This document shows, in pieces, positions 42,446 through 53,525 of a stretch of DNA of 64,000 nt. Origin of the DNA: Aegilops tauschii subsp. strangulata (taxonomy: Eukaryota > Streptophyta > Magnoliopsida > Poales > Poaceae); assembly GCF_002575655.3 (NCBI RefSeq), contig NC_053041.3:118698318-118762317 (forward strand). The letters are read 5' to 3'. The notes under the pieces are model-generated. The model saw only the letters and a program-made list of their open reading frames with translations. It made no database searches and was not told where the DNA came from. The first letter of the stretch is position 1; every line of letters starts with the position of its first letter. A program made the translations under genes and the position numbers.

Positions 42446-44331
42446 CTCCCCCTTTTTGGTAATTGATGACAACATACATCAAAGCTTTAGATAAACATAT
42501 AGAGAGCAACAAGTAAAGCTCTGGAAAGACATGTAACATGCATAGGCTCCCCCTACATGTATGCAATCATATAAATATGAAATATAGGAGCATGTGAATA
42601 CATAATCATGACAGAGTAATCCATGTGTTACATGTATCTTGGCTATATGCATCAGAGCAAATGATGTGAATATAGGAAATGTACCTTCATGCCCATGAGT
42701 CCTTCTTGCAAACAGTATGTACATCGGCAAGAAATCCTCATACACATGACTGTGATGCATATACTTACCTTGTGGTCTTGAGTTGGCTTAGGAAGGAATG
42801 AACCTGAGTAAACAAGGTTAGACAACACAGATACACCTATTGGCCAGAGCAAACAAAAGAAACCACAAGAGAACCAAGATTGGGATGACATGTAGAGAGT
42901 GAGTACTGAGTACCCCATTGGGTATAGACATGTCCCCAAAGGTAAAGATATGCAATAAAATCAGAGAGTTCCTTCCCTTAGATGTCTTTCTCCCCCTGAA
43001 TCTTGCATGGGATATTGGGAGAAGATAGGGAACAGAAAATCAGAGCAAACGAAAAGAAACAACTAATGCAAGCAATCAAATATGATCAAATATGAGCATG
43101 TCTTTCCCCTCTTAAAGACATGTAACTCCTCTCCTCTTGAACACCAAGCATCTGTCTCTCCCCCTATAGAAATGATATTAAGCATAGAGCTTTGATGTGA
43201 TCTCTCTCTCCCCCTTTGACATCAATTTCCAAGAAGGGCTCTTCTGGATTTTTGTGTAATTGTAGAAGGGTTTGGTCCTTGAGTAATAAAGCAAGTTGAA
43301 TGTGATGCTGGTAGAGGACAAGAGTCATTGAGTGGAGCTGGAGCAAAAAGACTGCAGAAACAAGTGGCAAGTTGTCTTTTCTGTAGTGAAATCGGTAGCA
43401 CCGAGTTGTGTGCTTCGGTGGCACCGAGAGAATTCGGTTGGGCCGAAGAAAACAGACCGGTGTGGCTGAGTTCATCACAATAAAACACTTGTCACCTCAG
43501 CTCACTAGACACTTTAAGATCTCACAAGGATTTGCAAGGAATTAGCTGAAAGATTTGCAATGAATTGGATGCAGAAAATGCAGAACAAAAAAGAAAAGAC
43601 AAGAAAAGATCTAGATGAAGTTTTTTTTGTTGAAAGGGAAAGACATATGCAAATGCAAGAGCACAGAGAAATGCACGAGAACTTCATCTAGAATTGGTCG
43701 GTGACAAAGTCACCTATGTTAGAGTATATTGACTTAGGAGTCAAGTGAGATTGCTTGATCATAATTCATACTCATCGTTTAAGCTCAAAATGGGGTTACC
43801 ATTTTTCGTTAAAGCATCTTGATGTATTCACATCTTGTTGAGTTGCTTTATCCCATGACTTGGAGTAAAGCTTCTCTAAGATGTGAATAGCATACCTTGG
43901 GTGGTGGTGTTGATCTTGATCATGTTGTCAAACTTGTGTGGGTTGCTCAAGGTTGATGTAGCTCATCAAGAGTTGGGAGCACCACTTGGAGTTTGAGTTC
44001 ATCTTCCTACATGGGTTAGCTTTGCAAGGAAGAGCATTTGTGTATCCAAAATGACAATCATAAAATTTAACATAGAATGAGCCAAAGGATATATTTGAGG
44101 GGTTTTGTGCTTCCTTGACTTCAACCACCATTGTATAGAGACTTGGGGATGTAGAGATTGCTCAAGATGTGAGTTAGTTGCAATCTCATGGATTTAGTTT
44201 CATCCAAGTACCTACAAGGGTTAGATAGCATGCAAGGGTGCAAAAGTATCCAAGACATATAGATATCATCATGAAAGAAATATCAAGGATTAGTCAAAGA
44301 CTCATGCCTAGCATGTATCCAAATGGAGTTC
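42446..44331 (-). other. Sirevirus 3' non-coding region with repeated polypurine-tract motifs
   Basis: TCTCCCCCT (minus strand AGGGGGAGA) occurs at 42447-42455, 42989-42997, 43157-43165 and 43207-43215, and CTCCCCCT at 42547-42554. The first is the tract adjacent to the LTR. I find no envelope-like reading frame in these 1.9 kb, only short frames without similarity. Confidence 0.75.
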
Positions 44332-45300
44332 CTACTCCAAGTTTGAAGCATCAATGATGTTCAATTCACCTCTCAAACGGCAAAAGACTTTCTCATCAAG
44401 CGGTTTGGTAAATATATCTGCTAATTGCTTATCGGTGCGAACATGCTTAAGATTAATGTCCCCTTTGGCAACATGGTCTCGAATGAAATGATGACGAACT
44501 TCAATATGTTTATTTCGAGAATGTTGCACGGGATTGTGAGCAATCTTAATAGCACTTTCATTGTCACACAGCAATGGAACATGTTTCACATATATCCCAT
44601 AATCTTTAAGAGTTTGGGTCATCCAAAGTAATTGAGCACAACATGAACCAGTGGCAATGTATTCCGCTTCGGCGGTGGATAAGGATACCGAGTTTTGTTT
44701 CTTGGAGGACCAAGACACAAGAGATCTACCAAGAAATTGACAAGTACCCGAAGTGGACTTTCTATCAACCTTGTCTCCGGCATAGTCTGAATCGGAGTAG
44801 CCAACAAGGTCAAAGGAAGACCTCTTGGGATACCAAATGCCAAAATTTGGTGTATGTATTAAGTATCTCACTATCCTTTTCACAGCCTTAAGATGACATT
44901 CTTTAGGTGCAGCTTGATATCGTGCACACATGCACACACTTAGCATGATATCGGGACGAGAGGCACATAGATATAACAATGAACCAATCATAGAGCGGTA
45001 AACTTTTTGATCAACCGGTTCACCATATTTGGTCAAATCAAGATGTCCACTAGTAGACATGGGTGTAGTCATACCTTTGCATTCTTGCATATTGAACTTC
45101 TTGAATAAGTCCTTGGTGTACTTTGTTTGAGAGACAAAGGTACCTTCCTTAGTTTGCTTGATTTGCAAACCGAGAAAGAATTTGAGTTCACTCATCATAG
45201 ACATCTCAAACTTCTCCGACATTAGCTTTCCAAAAACTTCTCACTAAAATGAGGGTTAGTTGAACCAAATATAATATCATCAACATAAATTTGGCACACA
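44332..45300 (-). pseudogene. Sirevirus RT C-terminal part and RNase H
   Basis: The frame 45222-44332 (296 codons) reads SELKFFLGLQIKQTKEGTFV, then YRSMIGSLLYLCASRPDI, then the RNase H part VGYSDSDYAGDKVDRKSTSG, SLSTAEAEYIATGSC and ADIFTKPLDEKVF. The RNase H acidic residues (YSDSD, AEAEY, LCDNES) are in place and the reading ends with a normal stop. Just upstream the RT catalytic YVDD is readable at about 45280-45292 in a frame broken by a TAG and a shift (near 45315 and 45235). Confidence 0.88.
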
Positions 45301-45847
45301 AATAGCTATCCATTGACTCTTTTAGTAAAAAGGGTAGAATCAATTTTACCAATTTCAAAGCCTTTTTCAATAAGGAACTTGGTCAAGCATTTATACCACG
45401 CTCTAGGAGCTTGTTTAAGACCATAAAGAGCTTTGTGAGTTTGTAGACATGATTAGGTTTCTTAGGATTGACAAAGCCGGGAGGTTGCTTAACATAAACT
45501 TCCTCATCAATTTCACCATTTAGAAAAGCACTTTTAATGTCCATTTGGTACAAGGTGATATCATGGTGATTAGCATAAGCAAGTAAGATGCGAATGGACT
45601 CAAGTCTAGCAACGGGAGCATATGTCTCACCATAGTCCATACCTTCGACTTGAGTGTAGCCTTGGGCGACTAGGCGTGCTTTGTTGCAGACGACTTGACC
45701 ATCTTCATCTTGCTTGTTGCGAAACACCCATTTGGTATCAATGATGTTGTGGTTGTTTTCGGGCTTCTCGACCAATGTCCATACTTGATTTCTCTCAAAG
45801 TTGTGTAGCTCTTCATGCATAGCGTTTATCCAATCCGGATCTTCCAA
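45301..45847 (-). pseudogene. Sirevirus RT N-terminal part
   Basis: Frame 45847-45383: EDPDWINAMHEELHNFERNQ, DTKWVFRNKQDEDG, ARLVAQGYTQVEGMDYGETY, LYQMDIKSAFLNGEIDEEVY and VKQPPGF. These are RT palm and finger motifs, including the first catalytic Asp (QMDIKSAF). A TGA at 45848-45850 separates it from the integrase frame, and a shift near 45400 separates it from the rest of RT. Confidence 0.88.
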
Positions 45848-45850
45848 TGC

Positions 45851-47240
45851 TTATTCAACCTTCATAGGTTCAATGCTAGAGATGAATGAGTAATGTTCAC
45901 AAAAGTTAGCTAAACGAGTTTTAGAGCGAGTGATTCTCCCGGTTTGGATATCATTGTAGATTTGCTCGACGGGATGATCTTTGGCGATTCTTGCTCGAAC
46001 TCGTGGGAGCTTTGGCTTGGCTCGGGGTGGAACATCTTCTTCATCTTGTTCTTCTTCTTGGCCTTGTTCATTGTTGACGTTGTCATTCTCTTGTCGTGGT
46101 GGAGAAGGAGGTTGTTGATGTTCATCTTGGTGTGCTTCCTCGTTTTCTTTGTCTTGGTGTGTCCCACTTGTGGATGCTTCCATATCAATTCTTGGTTCAC
46201 CTTGTCGTGAGGTAGAAGCTTCCACTTGGACGGACGAGGTACTCTTCTTCACCTCCGTTGGACGAATCTTGCCAATAGACAAGTTTTGGATTGCTTCCGA
46301 AGGGTCTTTGTCTCCTACATCAATTGGCAATTGCTCTACTTGCGAGCCGTTAGATTCATCAAACTTCACATCTACCATCTCTTCAACCTTTTGGGACAAA
46401 TTGTTGTAGACACGGTAAGTGTGAGAGTTTGAGCCATAACCAAGTAGGAAACCTTCATGAGATTTGGGAGCAAATTTAGAACGACGATGCTTATCAAGAA
46501 TGTAGCATTTTGAGCCAAATACTCGAAAGTACCCAACTTGGGGTTTGTTACCGGTGAGGAGCTCGTATGCCGTCTTGCCGAGTAGCTTGTGAAGATACAA
46601 GCGATTTGTTGCATGACAAGCTGTCTCAACCGCTTCCGCCCAAAAGTGTTTTGGAGTCTTGTACTCATCGAGCATCGTTCTTGCCATCTCAATAAGAGTC
46701 CGGCTCTTCCTCTCAACGACTCCATTTTGTTGAGGTGTGTACGTAGCCGAGAACTCATGTAAAATCCCCTCTTCGTCAAGAAAGGTATCCACATTTGCGT
46801 TCTTGAACTCCGTTCCGTTGTCGCTCCGAACCTTCTTGATCTTTACGTCAAATTGATTTTGGGCCTTCCTAGAGAAGTTTTTGAAGATCTTTTGGACCTG
46901 CGATTTGTCATTAAGAACGAACACCCACGTAAATCTTGAAAAATCATCAACTATGACTAGTCCAAACGAGTTACCACCGAGACTCTTGTAGGCATTTGGA
47001 CCAAAGAGATCCATGTGAAGTAGCTTGAGTGGTCTTCTCGTGGTCATGATGTTCTTCGCGCGATGACTTCCTCCAACTTGTTTCCCTGCCTGACAAGCAC
47101 TACAAAGTCTATCCTTGTCAAATATGACATCTTTTACTCCAAGGATATGATCACCTTTAATAAGCTTATCAAGATTTCGCATACCCACATGACCTAGCCT
47201 TCTATGCCACAGCCAACCCTTAGAAGATTTAGCAATTAAG
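45851..47240 (-). pseudogene. Sirevirus integrase, nearly intact
   Basis: From about 47240 the zinc-binding part (GWLWHRRLGHVGMRNL, CSACQAGKQ) leads into an open frame of 445 codons (47188-45851). The DDE core is complete: HMDLFGP, VRSDNGTEF and TPQQNGVVERKSRT. The C-terminal part (FRVFGSKCYILDKHRR) and a long acidic linker (QGQEEEQDEEDVPP) follow, ending in ITRSKTRL. A frame break near 47242 separates it from the protease frame and a stop at 45848 from RT. This is the best preserved part of the element. Confidence 0.9.
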
Positions 47241-47244
47241 CAAG

Positions 47245-47766
47245 TTATAGGTTGAGCCTTTTTAGTGAAATCAACAATGTAAAGATCACCTCTAGTATAC
47301 CGGTAAAGACCATTTTACGATTATCTCTACGAAACACTTGGCAATCTACTTCAGTGAATAGGACATTGAAACCGAAATCAGCAAGTCTAGAAACTGAAAG
47401 TAAATTGTACCCAAGAGATTCAACGAGCATGACATTTTGTATGGAGCTATCATGTGAGATGGCCACCTTACCGAGGCCAACCACCTTACCCTTTGAATTA
47501 TCACCAAAAGTGACATATTTTCGAGGGCCGTCGTTTTCAGCAAGCTCACAGAACATATCTTTATCTCCGGTCATATGATCAGTACATGCACTATCAAGGA
47601 CCCATTCCTTTCCTCCAGCCATGTAGCCGCGAAGATTTTCCATAAGACCAAAGTGTCTCATTGCATCATCAAGATCATAGTCACTATCATCATCCTCATC
47701 ATAGTATCCATGTTCAACATCATCTTGTGATTGATCAATTCCTAGAGAGGGTAATTCATTAGACAA
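47245..47766 (-). pseudogene. Sirevirus protease region
   Basis: The frame carries an acidic stretch (YYDEDDDSDYDLDDAMRHFG), then the Copia aspartic protease motif WVLDSACTDHMTG (catalytic DSA), then VGLGKVAISHDSSIQNVMLV and LGYNLLSVSRLADFGFNVLF. Frame breaks at both ends. Confidence 0.88.
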
Positions 47767-47838
47767 ATGATCATTTCTATGATTGTCTTTATGAATTCTA
47801 ATAGCTTCGGAAATAATATTGCTAATGATCCCAACATC

Positions 47839-48201
47839 TCATGTGGCACGCATGAGATTGGTAAGCTCAAATAGACAATCACCAAAGCTAGGATCACTAG
47901 AATTCATCTTACTCAAGGCAATAGACTTATGGAGAATTTCGTCTAAATTTTTCAAGGAATAATCTGGAAATCGTTCCTCAAGAAATATCCATATAGTATA
48001 GGCACAATCAAGAGTAGGCAAACTAGCAATCAAATTTTTGGGCAATCCTCTTATGATAAGATTGATAGTTCTAAGATTGCGAATCATATCAAGATCCTCT
48101 TCGGGTGTGGGATGCAAGGGATCAATATGAGGTGCACAAGGGCTAGTAATGTACTTGTTCAAATGATATTCATTGAAAATCTCAAGCATTTCATTTTCCA
48201 C
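47839..48201 (-). pseudogene. Sirevirus gag remnant
   Basis: The minus-strand ATG at 48201 opens 120 codons with gag-like sequence (LRTINLIIRGLPKNLIASLP, IWIFLEERFPDYSLKNLDEI) and stops at 47839. About 123 bp of leader separate it from the 5' LTR. The remaining gag, including the zinc knuckle expected for this lineage, is missing: the protease region begins within 75 bp, so I infer an internal deletion. Confidence 0.8.
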
Positions 48202-48324
48202 TCATGAAAATATTCTCCATCAAGAATAGGCACTCTACGTCTAAGACTCCCCAAAGTAGACACATCCATCTTCCTCCAAAGGTGTTGAAACCAAGGCAAT
48301 GGAGACCAAAGCTCTGATACCAAT

Positions 48325-49927
48325 TGAAAGGATCGAGAAGAGGTGTCTAGAGGGGGGGTGAATAGACTCTAATCAAGAAAAGTTGCAGTTTTTAATTTCC
48401 TTTAGTTGATGTGGAGTTTAAACACAAGATTAAACATTCACAATACATATCAAGCAAACATGCAAGCATACAAAGGGTATATGAGCAGCGGAAAGTAAGG
48501 CATGCAAGTTGCAAGAATGTAAAGAGATGGGATTGGAGTGTGCAAACGCAATTTGGAGACACGGAGATTTTTTATCCGTGGTTCCCATAGGTGGTGCTAT
48601 ACGTTGATGGAGACTTCAACCCACGAAGGGTAACGGTTGCGCGAGTCCACGGAGGGCTCCACCCACGAAGGGTCCTTGAAGAAGCAACCTTGTCTATCCC
48701 ACCATGGTCGTCACCCACGAAGGACTTGCCTCACTAGGGTAGATCTTCACGAAGTAGGCGATCTCCTTGCCCTTAAAAACTCCTTGGTTCAACTCCACAA
48801 TCTTGTCGGAGGCTCCCAAGTGACACCTAGCCAATCTAGGAGACACCACTCTCCAAGAAGTAACAAATGGTGTGTTGATGATGAACTCCTTGCTCTTGTG
48901 CTTCAAATGATAGTCTCCCCAACACTCAACTCTCTCTCATAGGATTGGATTTGGTAGAAAGAAGATTTGAGTGGAAAGCAACTTGGGGAAGGCTAGAGAT
49001 CAAGATTTATGTGGTTGGAATGGAATATCTTGACCTCAACACAAGTGTAGGTGGTTCTCTCTCAGAAAATATGTATTGGAAGTGTAGGCATGTTCTGATG
49101 GCTCTCTCCACGAATGAAGAGTGGGTGGAGGGGTATATATGGCCTCCACACAAAATCTAACCGTTACACACAAATCACCAAACTCGGTGGGACCGATTCA
49201 GAGAACTCGGTCGGACCGATTTGGTTCATAATGTGACCGTTAGGCATTTCGGTAGGACCGACTTGATCAACTCGGTGGGACCGATGTGCTAGGGTTAGGG
49301 TAAATCCAAAACTCAGTTTGACCGATTACTCAAACTCGGTGGGACCGATTTGGGTAACAAGTGAAACAGAATGTTGCCCAAGCAAACTCGGTGGGGTCGG
49401 TTGCAAATCTCGGTGAGACTGAAACTATTGCAACAGACAACAGAGAGTTTGCAAGCCCATCTCGGTGAGACCAAGATCCCATCGGTGAGACCGAATTGAT
49501 TAGGGTTTCTGGCAGTGGCTATGTCAACATAACTCGGTGGCTTCGGATGGAAAGAATCGGTGGGGCCGAGTTGGACTTTTGGATTAGGACATATGTGGAA
49601 GTGGGAAAGTGGTTGAGGGCTTTGGAGCATATCACTAAGCACTTTGAGCAAGCAAGCCATTAAGCAACATCTCATCCCTTCTTAATAGTATTGGCTTTCC
49701 TATGGACTCAATGTGATCTTGGATCACTAAATAGAAAATGTAGAGTCCTAAGCTTTTGAGCTTGAGCCAATCCTTTATCCTTAGCATCTTGAAGGGCTTC
49801 CACATACTCTTGTCCATGCCACTCCATTGTTGAACTTATTTGAAACATTCTAGGTAGAAACATTAGTCCAACAAGAGATATGTTGACATTAATTACCAAA
49901 ATCACCCAAGGATCACTTGTGCTTTCA
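48325..49927 (-). repeat. 5' LTR of the Sirevirus
   Basis: 1603 bp, collinear with 40835-42445. Differences are few and scattered: for example one extra G in the G-run near 48352, and an 8-bp deletion (GTACATCC) near 48600. The palindrome cluster is at 49181-49575. Confidence 0.92.
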
Positions 49928-51063
49928 CATAGTTATGAGAATATCGAGGCATGATCATGTATATAGGCATCATGTCCGAAACAAGTAGACTGACTCCTGC
50001 CTGCATCTACTACTATTACTCCACACATCGACCGCTATCCAGCATGCATCTAGAGTATTAAGTTCATAAGAACAGAGTAACGCTTTAAGCAAGATGACAT
50101 GATGTAGAGGGCTAAACTCATGCAATATGATATAAACCCCATCTTGTTATCCTCGATGGCAACAATACAATACGTGCCTTCCTGCCCCTACTGTCACTGG
50201 GAAAGGACACCGCAAGATTGAACCCAAAGCTAAGCACTTCTCCCATTGCAAGAAAGATCAATCTAGTAGGCCAAACCAAACTGATAATTCAAAGAGACTT
50301 GCAAAGATAACCAATCACACATAAAAGAATTCAGAAGATTCAAATATTGTTCATAGATAAACTTGATCATAAACCCACAATTCATCGGTCTCAACAAACA
50401 CACCGCTAAAGAAGATTACATCGAATAGATCTCCACAAGAGAGGGGGAGAACATTGTATTGAGATCCAAAAAGAGAGAGGAAGCCATCTAGCTAATAACT
50501 ATGGACCCGAAGGTCTGAGGTAAACTACTCACACTTCATCGGAGAGGCTATGGTGTTGATGTAGAAGCCCTTCGTGATCGATGCCCCCTCCGGCGGAGCT
50601 CCGGAACAGGCCCCAAGATGGGATCTCACGGGTACAGAAGGTTGCGGCGGTGGAATTAGGTTTTTGGCTCCATATCTGATCGTTTGGGGGTACGTAGGTA
50701 TATATAGGAGGAAGGAGTACGTCGGTGGAGCAACGTGGGGCCCACGAGGGTGGAGGGCGCGCCCCCCTACCTCGTGGCTTCCTGGTAGCTTTCTTGACGT
50801 AGGGTCCAAGTCCTCTGGATTATGTTCGTTCCGAAAATCACGTTCCCGAAGGTTTCATTCCGTTTGGACTCCGTTTGATATTCTTTTTCTGCGAAACTCT
50901 GAAATAGGCAAAAAGCAACAATTCTGGGATGGGCCTCCGGTTAATAGGTTAGTCCCAAAAATAATATAAAAGTGTATAATAAAGCCCAATAATGTCCAAA
51001 ACAGGAGATAATATAGCATGGAGCAATCAAAAATTATAGATACGTTGGAGACGTATCACACGT

Positions 51064-51599
51064 CATACTACATTATATATCATCTTGTAAATGGGACATT
51101 TTTTTAGAACAGACATCCAATGGGAATCTTATAACTAAACATTGTCAAGGAAAATGGTGGACAATTTTACATATAAATGATGCTGGGCAACCCGCCCATC
51201 TGAGGTATTTGGGTCTAGAGATCAACCAGGGTCGCATGATCGTTTTACTGCTCCCTTTTTACCTCGTTGGCATCCAGTCCACCATTGGTTCTAGTTGCGC
51301 GAACCTCGCAAATGCTTCTCAAGAGAATGACATGTGGGCCTTGTTAAGCATGGGTCCAGGAAATAACGTGGTTTTATGTATGGATTTGCGTACGCGAAAT
51401 ATGGAGCATCTAGGTGAGCAGTAAAAACCTAGCCACCAATCCCTCTCGAGCCCCGCGTCCCCTCTGCTCCCCTTCCTGTGGTCGCCGCCGCCTCCCTCGC
51501 CTCCTCCCATGCTCTTCATCACCAGCCGTCTCATCCCCAGGCTGCCCAGCTACGGCCTCGCTATCTTCCTCCCTCACTTTTTACCTCGCGCACTCTCGC
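51064..51599. other. End of block copy B and an unassigned stretch
   Basis: Bases 51064-51175 match 9608-9720 of copy A (ATTATATATCATCTTGTAAA and GGAAAATGGTGGACAAT). Bases 51176-51599 have no match elsewhere in the window. Bases 51420-51599 are CT-rich, with an open plus-strand frame but no recognised domain. The stretch resumes at 58631 once the LTR element is removed. Confidence 0.6.
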
Positions 51600-52120
51600 T
51601 GTTCGGGATATAACTACTAGTGTAACCCGTCCAGGAGGGGTCGGGTTATGCTATGGTGATTCATCATATGAAGCCCAATATCAAGCTTGAAGATGTCGGT
51701 TCAGTTAAGGGCCCAAGACCCAAAGGCGACTTAAGGCCTGTAGTGATAAACCGCCATAAGGGCATAACTTGTATTGTAAGGCAAGATTAACTGGTCACCG
51801 AGCCGAACACTGTTTATGAGCCGGCCGGCACTCTATGAGCTGCTGGGTGTCGACCTCTGTATATAAAGGGACGACCCGGCGGCGGTTTAGGGCAGGAAAC
51901 ATCAAATCGAGAGCCAGGCATAGCGGATTCGCTCCCTGGTCATCGAAATCCTAACAATTCCACCTCAGCTGGATTAGGCTTTTACCTTCACCGCAAGGGG
52001 CCGAACTAGTATAAACCTGTGTGTCCTTTGTCCCGTTTTAACCCCTTTAAGCTTCATAGTTGCGATGGCTCCACGACTAAGTCCTTTCACGAGGACATCT
52101 GCCGTGACAATTCCACGACA
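51600..52120 (+). repeat. 5' LTR of the 51600-58625 element
   Basis: 521 bp, same length as 58105-58625 and differing at only scattered bases (for example TTCGGG against TTGGGG at the start, and GGTCGGG against GGCCGGG). Confidence 0.95.
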
Positions 52121-52199
52121 GTTGGCGCCCACCGTAGGGCCAGCGCACGGTGGATTTGAGTTCTTGAAGGGCAGCTTCGAAGGGCTCAAGGGATACACT

Positions 52200-52616
52200 A
52201 TGGGCCGGATGACCAAGAGTCGTCGTGGCAAGCTCTACATCGACGACGACGGTTGGGGCCCCGACGCCGGCTCAATTGAGTACGGGTACCGGGTCCCCTT
52301 TGGCAGAATCCACGTCTTCATCGGCCGAATTGGCGAGCCGGGCCCTGAGCCGGACATCTGCACCGACATCATCGAGACGGCTCAGCGTGCGAGACCCGCC
52401 CGGGCTCAGCCCGCCATGAAGCGTGCCTTCGTGGGTTGCATCCATGGAGGAGAATTTTCTGAAGGATCCGTGGATGGTGGTGAGACGGCCGTTATTCTGA
52501 CGGTGAGTCGTCCACAGGTGAGACAGATTCATTGTATCAACTACAAGATGGCGGGCTTGGGGGCTGTTCCGATGGCAGCAGTATTCCGGACCCCTTTGAG
52601 CCGCCGAGCAGGGTAG
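52200..52616 (+). CDS. Short gag-position frame of the Gypsy-like element
   Basis: The ATG at 52200, 80 bp after the LTR, opens MGRMTKSRRGKLYIDDDGWG, then IEYGYRVPFGRIHVFIGRIG and PAMKRAFVGCIHGGEF; the frame ends at 52616 (138 codons). It has no zinc knuckle and no domain I can name. Position and recurrence in related Triticeae elements (from memory) suggest a gag remnant. The frame shifts near 52500, where SLYQLQDGGLGGCSDGSS appears in another frame, so the original protein was probably longer. Confidence 0.5.
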   Translation: MGRMTKSRRGKLYIDDDGWGPDAGSIEYGYRVPFGRIHVFIGRIGEPGPEPDICTDIIETAQRARPARAQPAMKRAFVGCIHGGEFSEGSVDGGETAVILTVSRPQVRQIHCINYKMAGLGAVPMAAVFRTPLSRRAG

Positions 52617-53525
52617 GGATCTTCATGGCTGGTACTCAACCCGGTCAAAACTCTACAGCTGCGACAGCAATCCGAATCATAGCTCAACCCCTTTTGGGTC
52701 TGACGTGGATCGTATTCGAATCAGCGTCATTAAACAACTCTCAAGGTCATTTGGGGGCTTCCTGTTCAAACATAGGTCGTATTCGAACCAAAGAGAACAT
52801 AGCTGTCGATACCCTCTTGATCGGCAACGCCAAAGCCACTGGGGGCTATATGATCGTATTCAAATCTTAGCTTAACCCTTTTGGAACGGTTTTCTGATCG
52901 TATTCGAATCAGAAGCCTCTGAATTTTGTTTGTTTTCTTATAAAGTTCTTTGCAATCACAATTTTCCAACTTTGTCTTGAGACTCTTTGGTTATATTTGG
53001 AAGCATCTAATGATTGGCTTCTATTCAACCCGGTTTGGGCCTTGGTCAATAAGCCGCCGGCATGTGACAATCATCATACATTTGGAAGTTTTTGGATTCT
53101 AAAGATCGGGTTGTCACCCTTACTGTTCGGGTCACATAAACCGACAGCGTAAATTAAAGGATCACGGGTATGATGTTATGGTTATATTTCAAAGATATAA
53201 TTGATAGCCGGCTTATCTATGATTTTTGTTCATATTCCGGGTTATATGTAAGATATATGACCCGCCATGCGGTAAGCCGCCAAAGGACTTGTGATTTGTT
53301 TCTCTATGCAGGACAGTTAAAAAGCTCTTTTAAACATAAGGAAAACAAATGATCAGCACAATATGGAGGAATATAAGATGGCGGTTTAAACAGTGTTGAG
53401 CGCCAGACACGTGCGCGATGGCACGACAAAACCAAGTGTTTTTTCTACCCTATTACATGACTCCCCGAGTCCAAATGATGAAACATTGTTTTTTAGCACA
53501 TCGTAAATATGAGCCGCCAGATGGA
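52617..53525. other. Non-coding internal DNA of the Gypsy-like element
   Basis: TCGTATTCGAATCA or close variants occur four times (near 52711, 52768, 52855 and 52897). CCGGGTT and GCCGCC, frequent throughout this element, recur here. No coding frame. Confidence 0.55.

Larger units (their letters stand above)
40835..49927 (-). mobile_element. Sirevirus-type Copia retrotransposon (Maximus-like)
   Basis: LTRs 40835-42445 and 48325-49927; ends TGAAAGGATCG...GTGCTTTCA on this strand (the left copy has CA in place of TG). Target duplication CATAG at 40830-40834 and 49928-49932. Primer-binding site complement GCTCTGATACCAAT (48311-48324) matches tRNA-Met. The polypurine tract beside the 3' LTR reads AAAAAGGGGGAGA on the minus strand, and further copies lie in the 3' non-coding region. 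Order on the minus strand: gag, protease, integrase, RT, RNase H. Long LTRs, multiple polypurine-like motifs and about 1.9 kb between RNase H and the LTR point to the Sirevirus lineage. All genes carry stops or shifts. Confidence 0.9.
34979..51058 (-). mobile_element. Non-autonomous Gypsy element (Sabrina/WHAM type), carrying a nested Sirevirus
   Basis: The left (3') LTR is 34979-36538 and the right (5') LTR 40407-51058, the latter interrupted by the Sirevirus 40835-49927. Both begin TGCTACCTCTT and end GGAGACGTATCA. Target duplication CACGT (34974-34978 and 51059-51063). The primer-binding site complement TGGCAACGGCGCCAGA lies beside the right LTR (about 40382-40397), and a purine-rich AAGCTTGGGGATGCT (minus strand) lies beside the left LTR. 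The internal region is under 3.9 kb and codes for a single protein with no pol domain, so the element needs pol functions from another one. Confidence 0.92.
40407..51058 (-). repeat. 5' LTR of the non-autonomous Gypsy, split by the Sirevirus
   Basis: Two pieces, 40407-40834 and 49933-51058, plus one CATAG duplication, together about 1554 bp. The right piece continues exactly where the left stops (AGCATAG then TTATGAGAATATC). The minus-strand TATATATA box is near 50700. Confidence 0.9.

Noticed and set aside
42446..44331. Possible envelope-like gene of the Sirevirus
   Set aside because: The space is large enough, but frames are short, lack membrane segments in a plausible order and carry many stops. 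I only report the polypurine motifs.
51600..52199. Start of the gag-like protein at the ATG at 52065
   Set aside because: That ATG lies in the LTR and the reading would cross the primer-binding site; the next in-frame ATG at 52200 is more likely.
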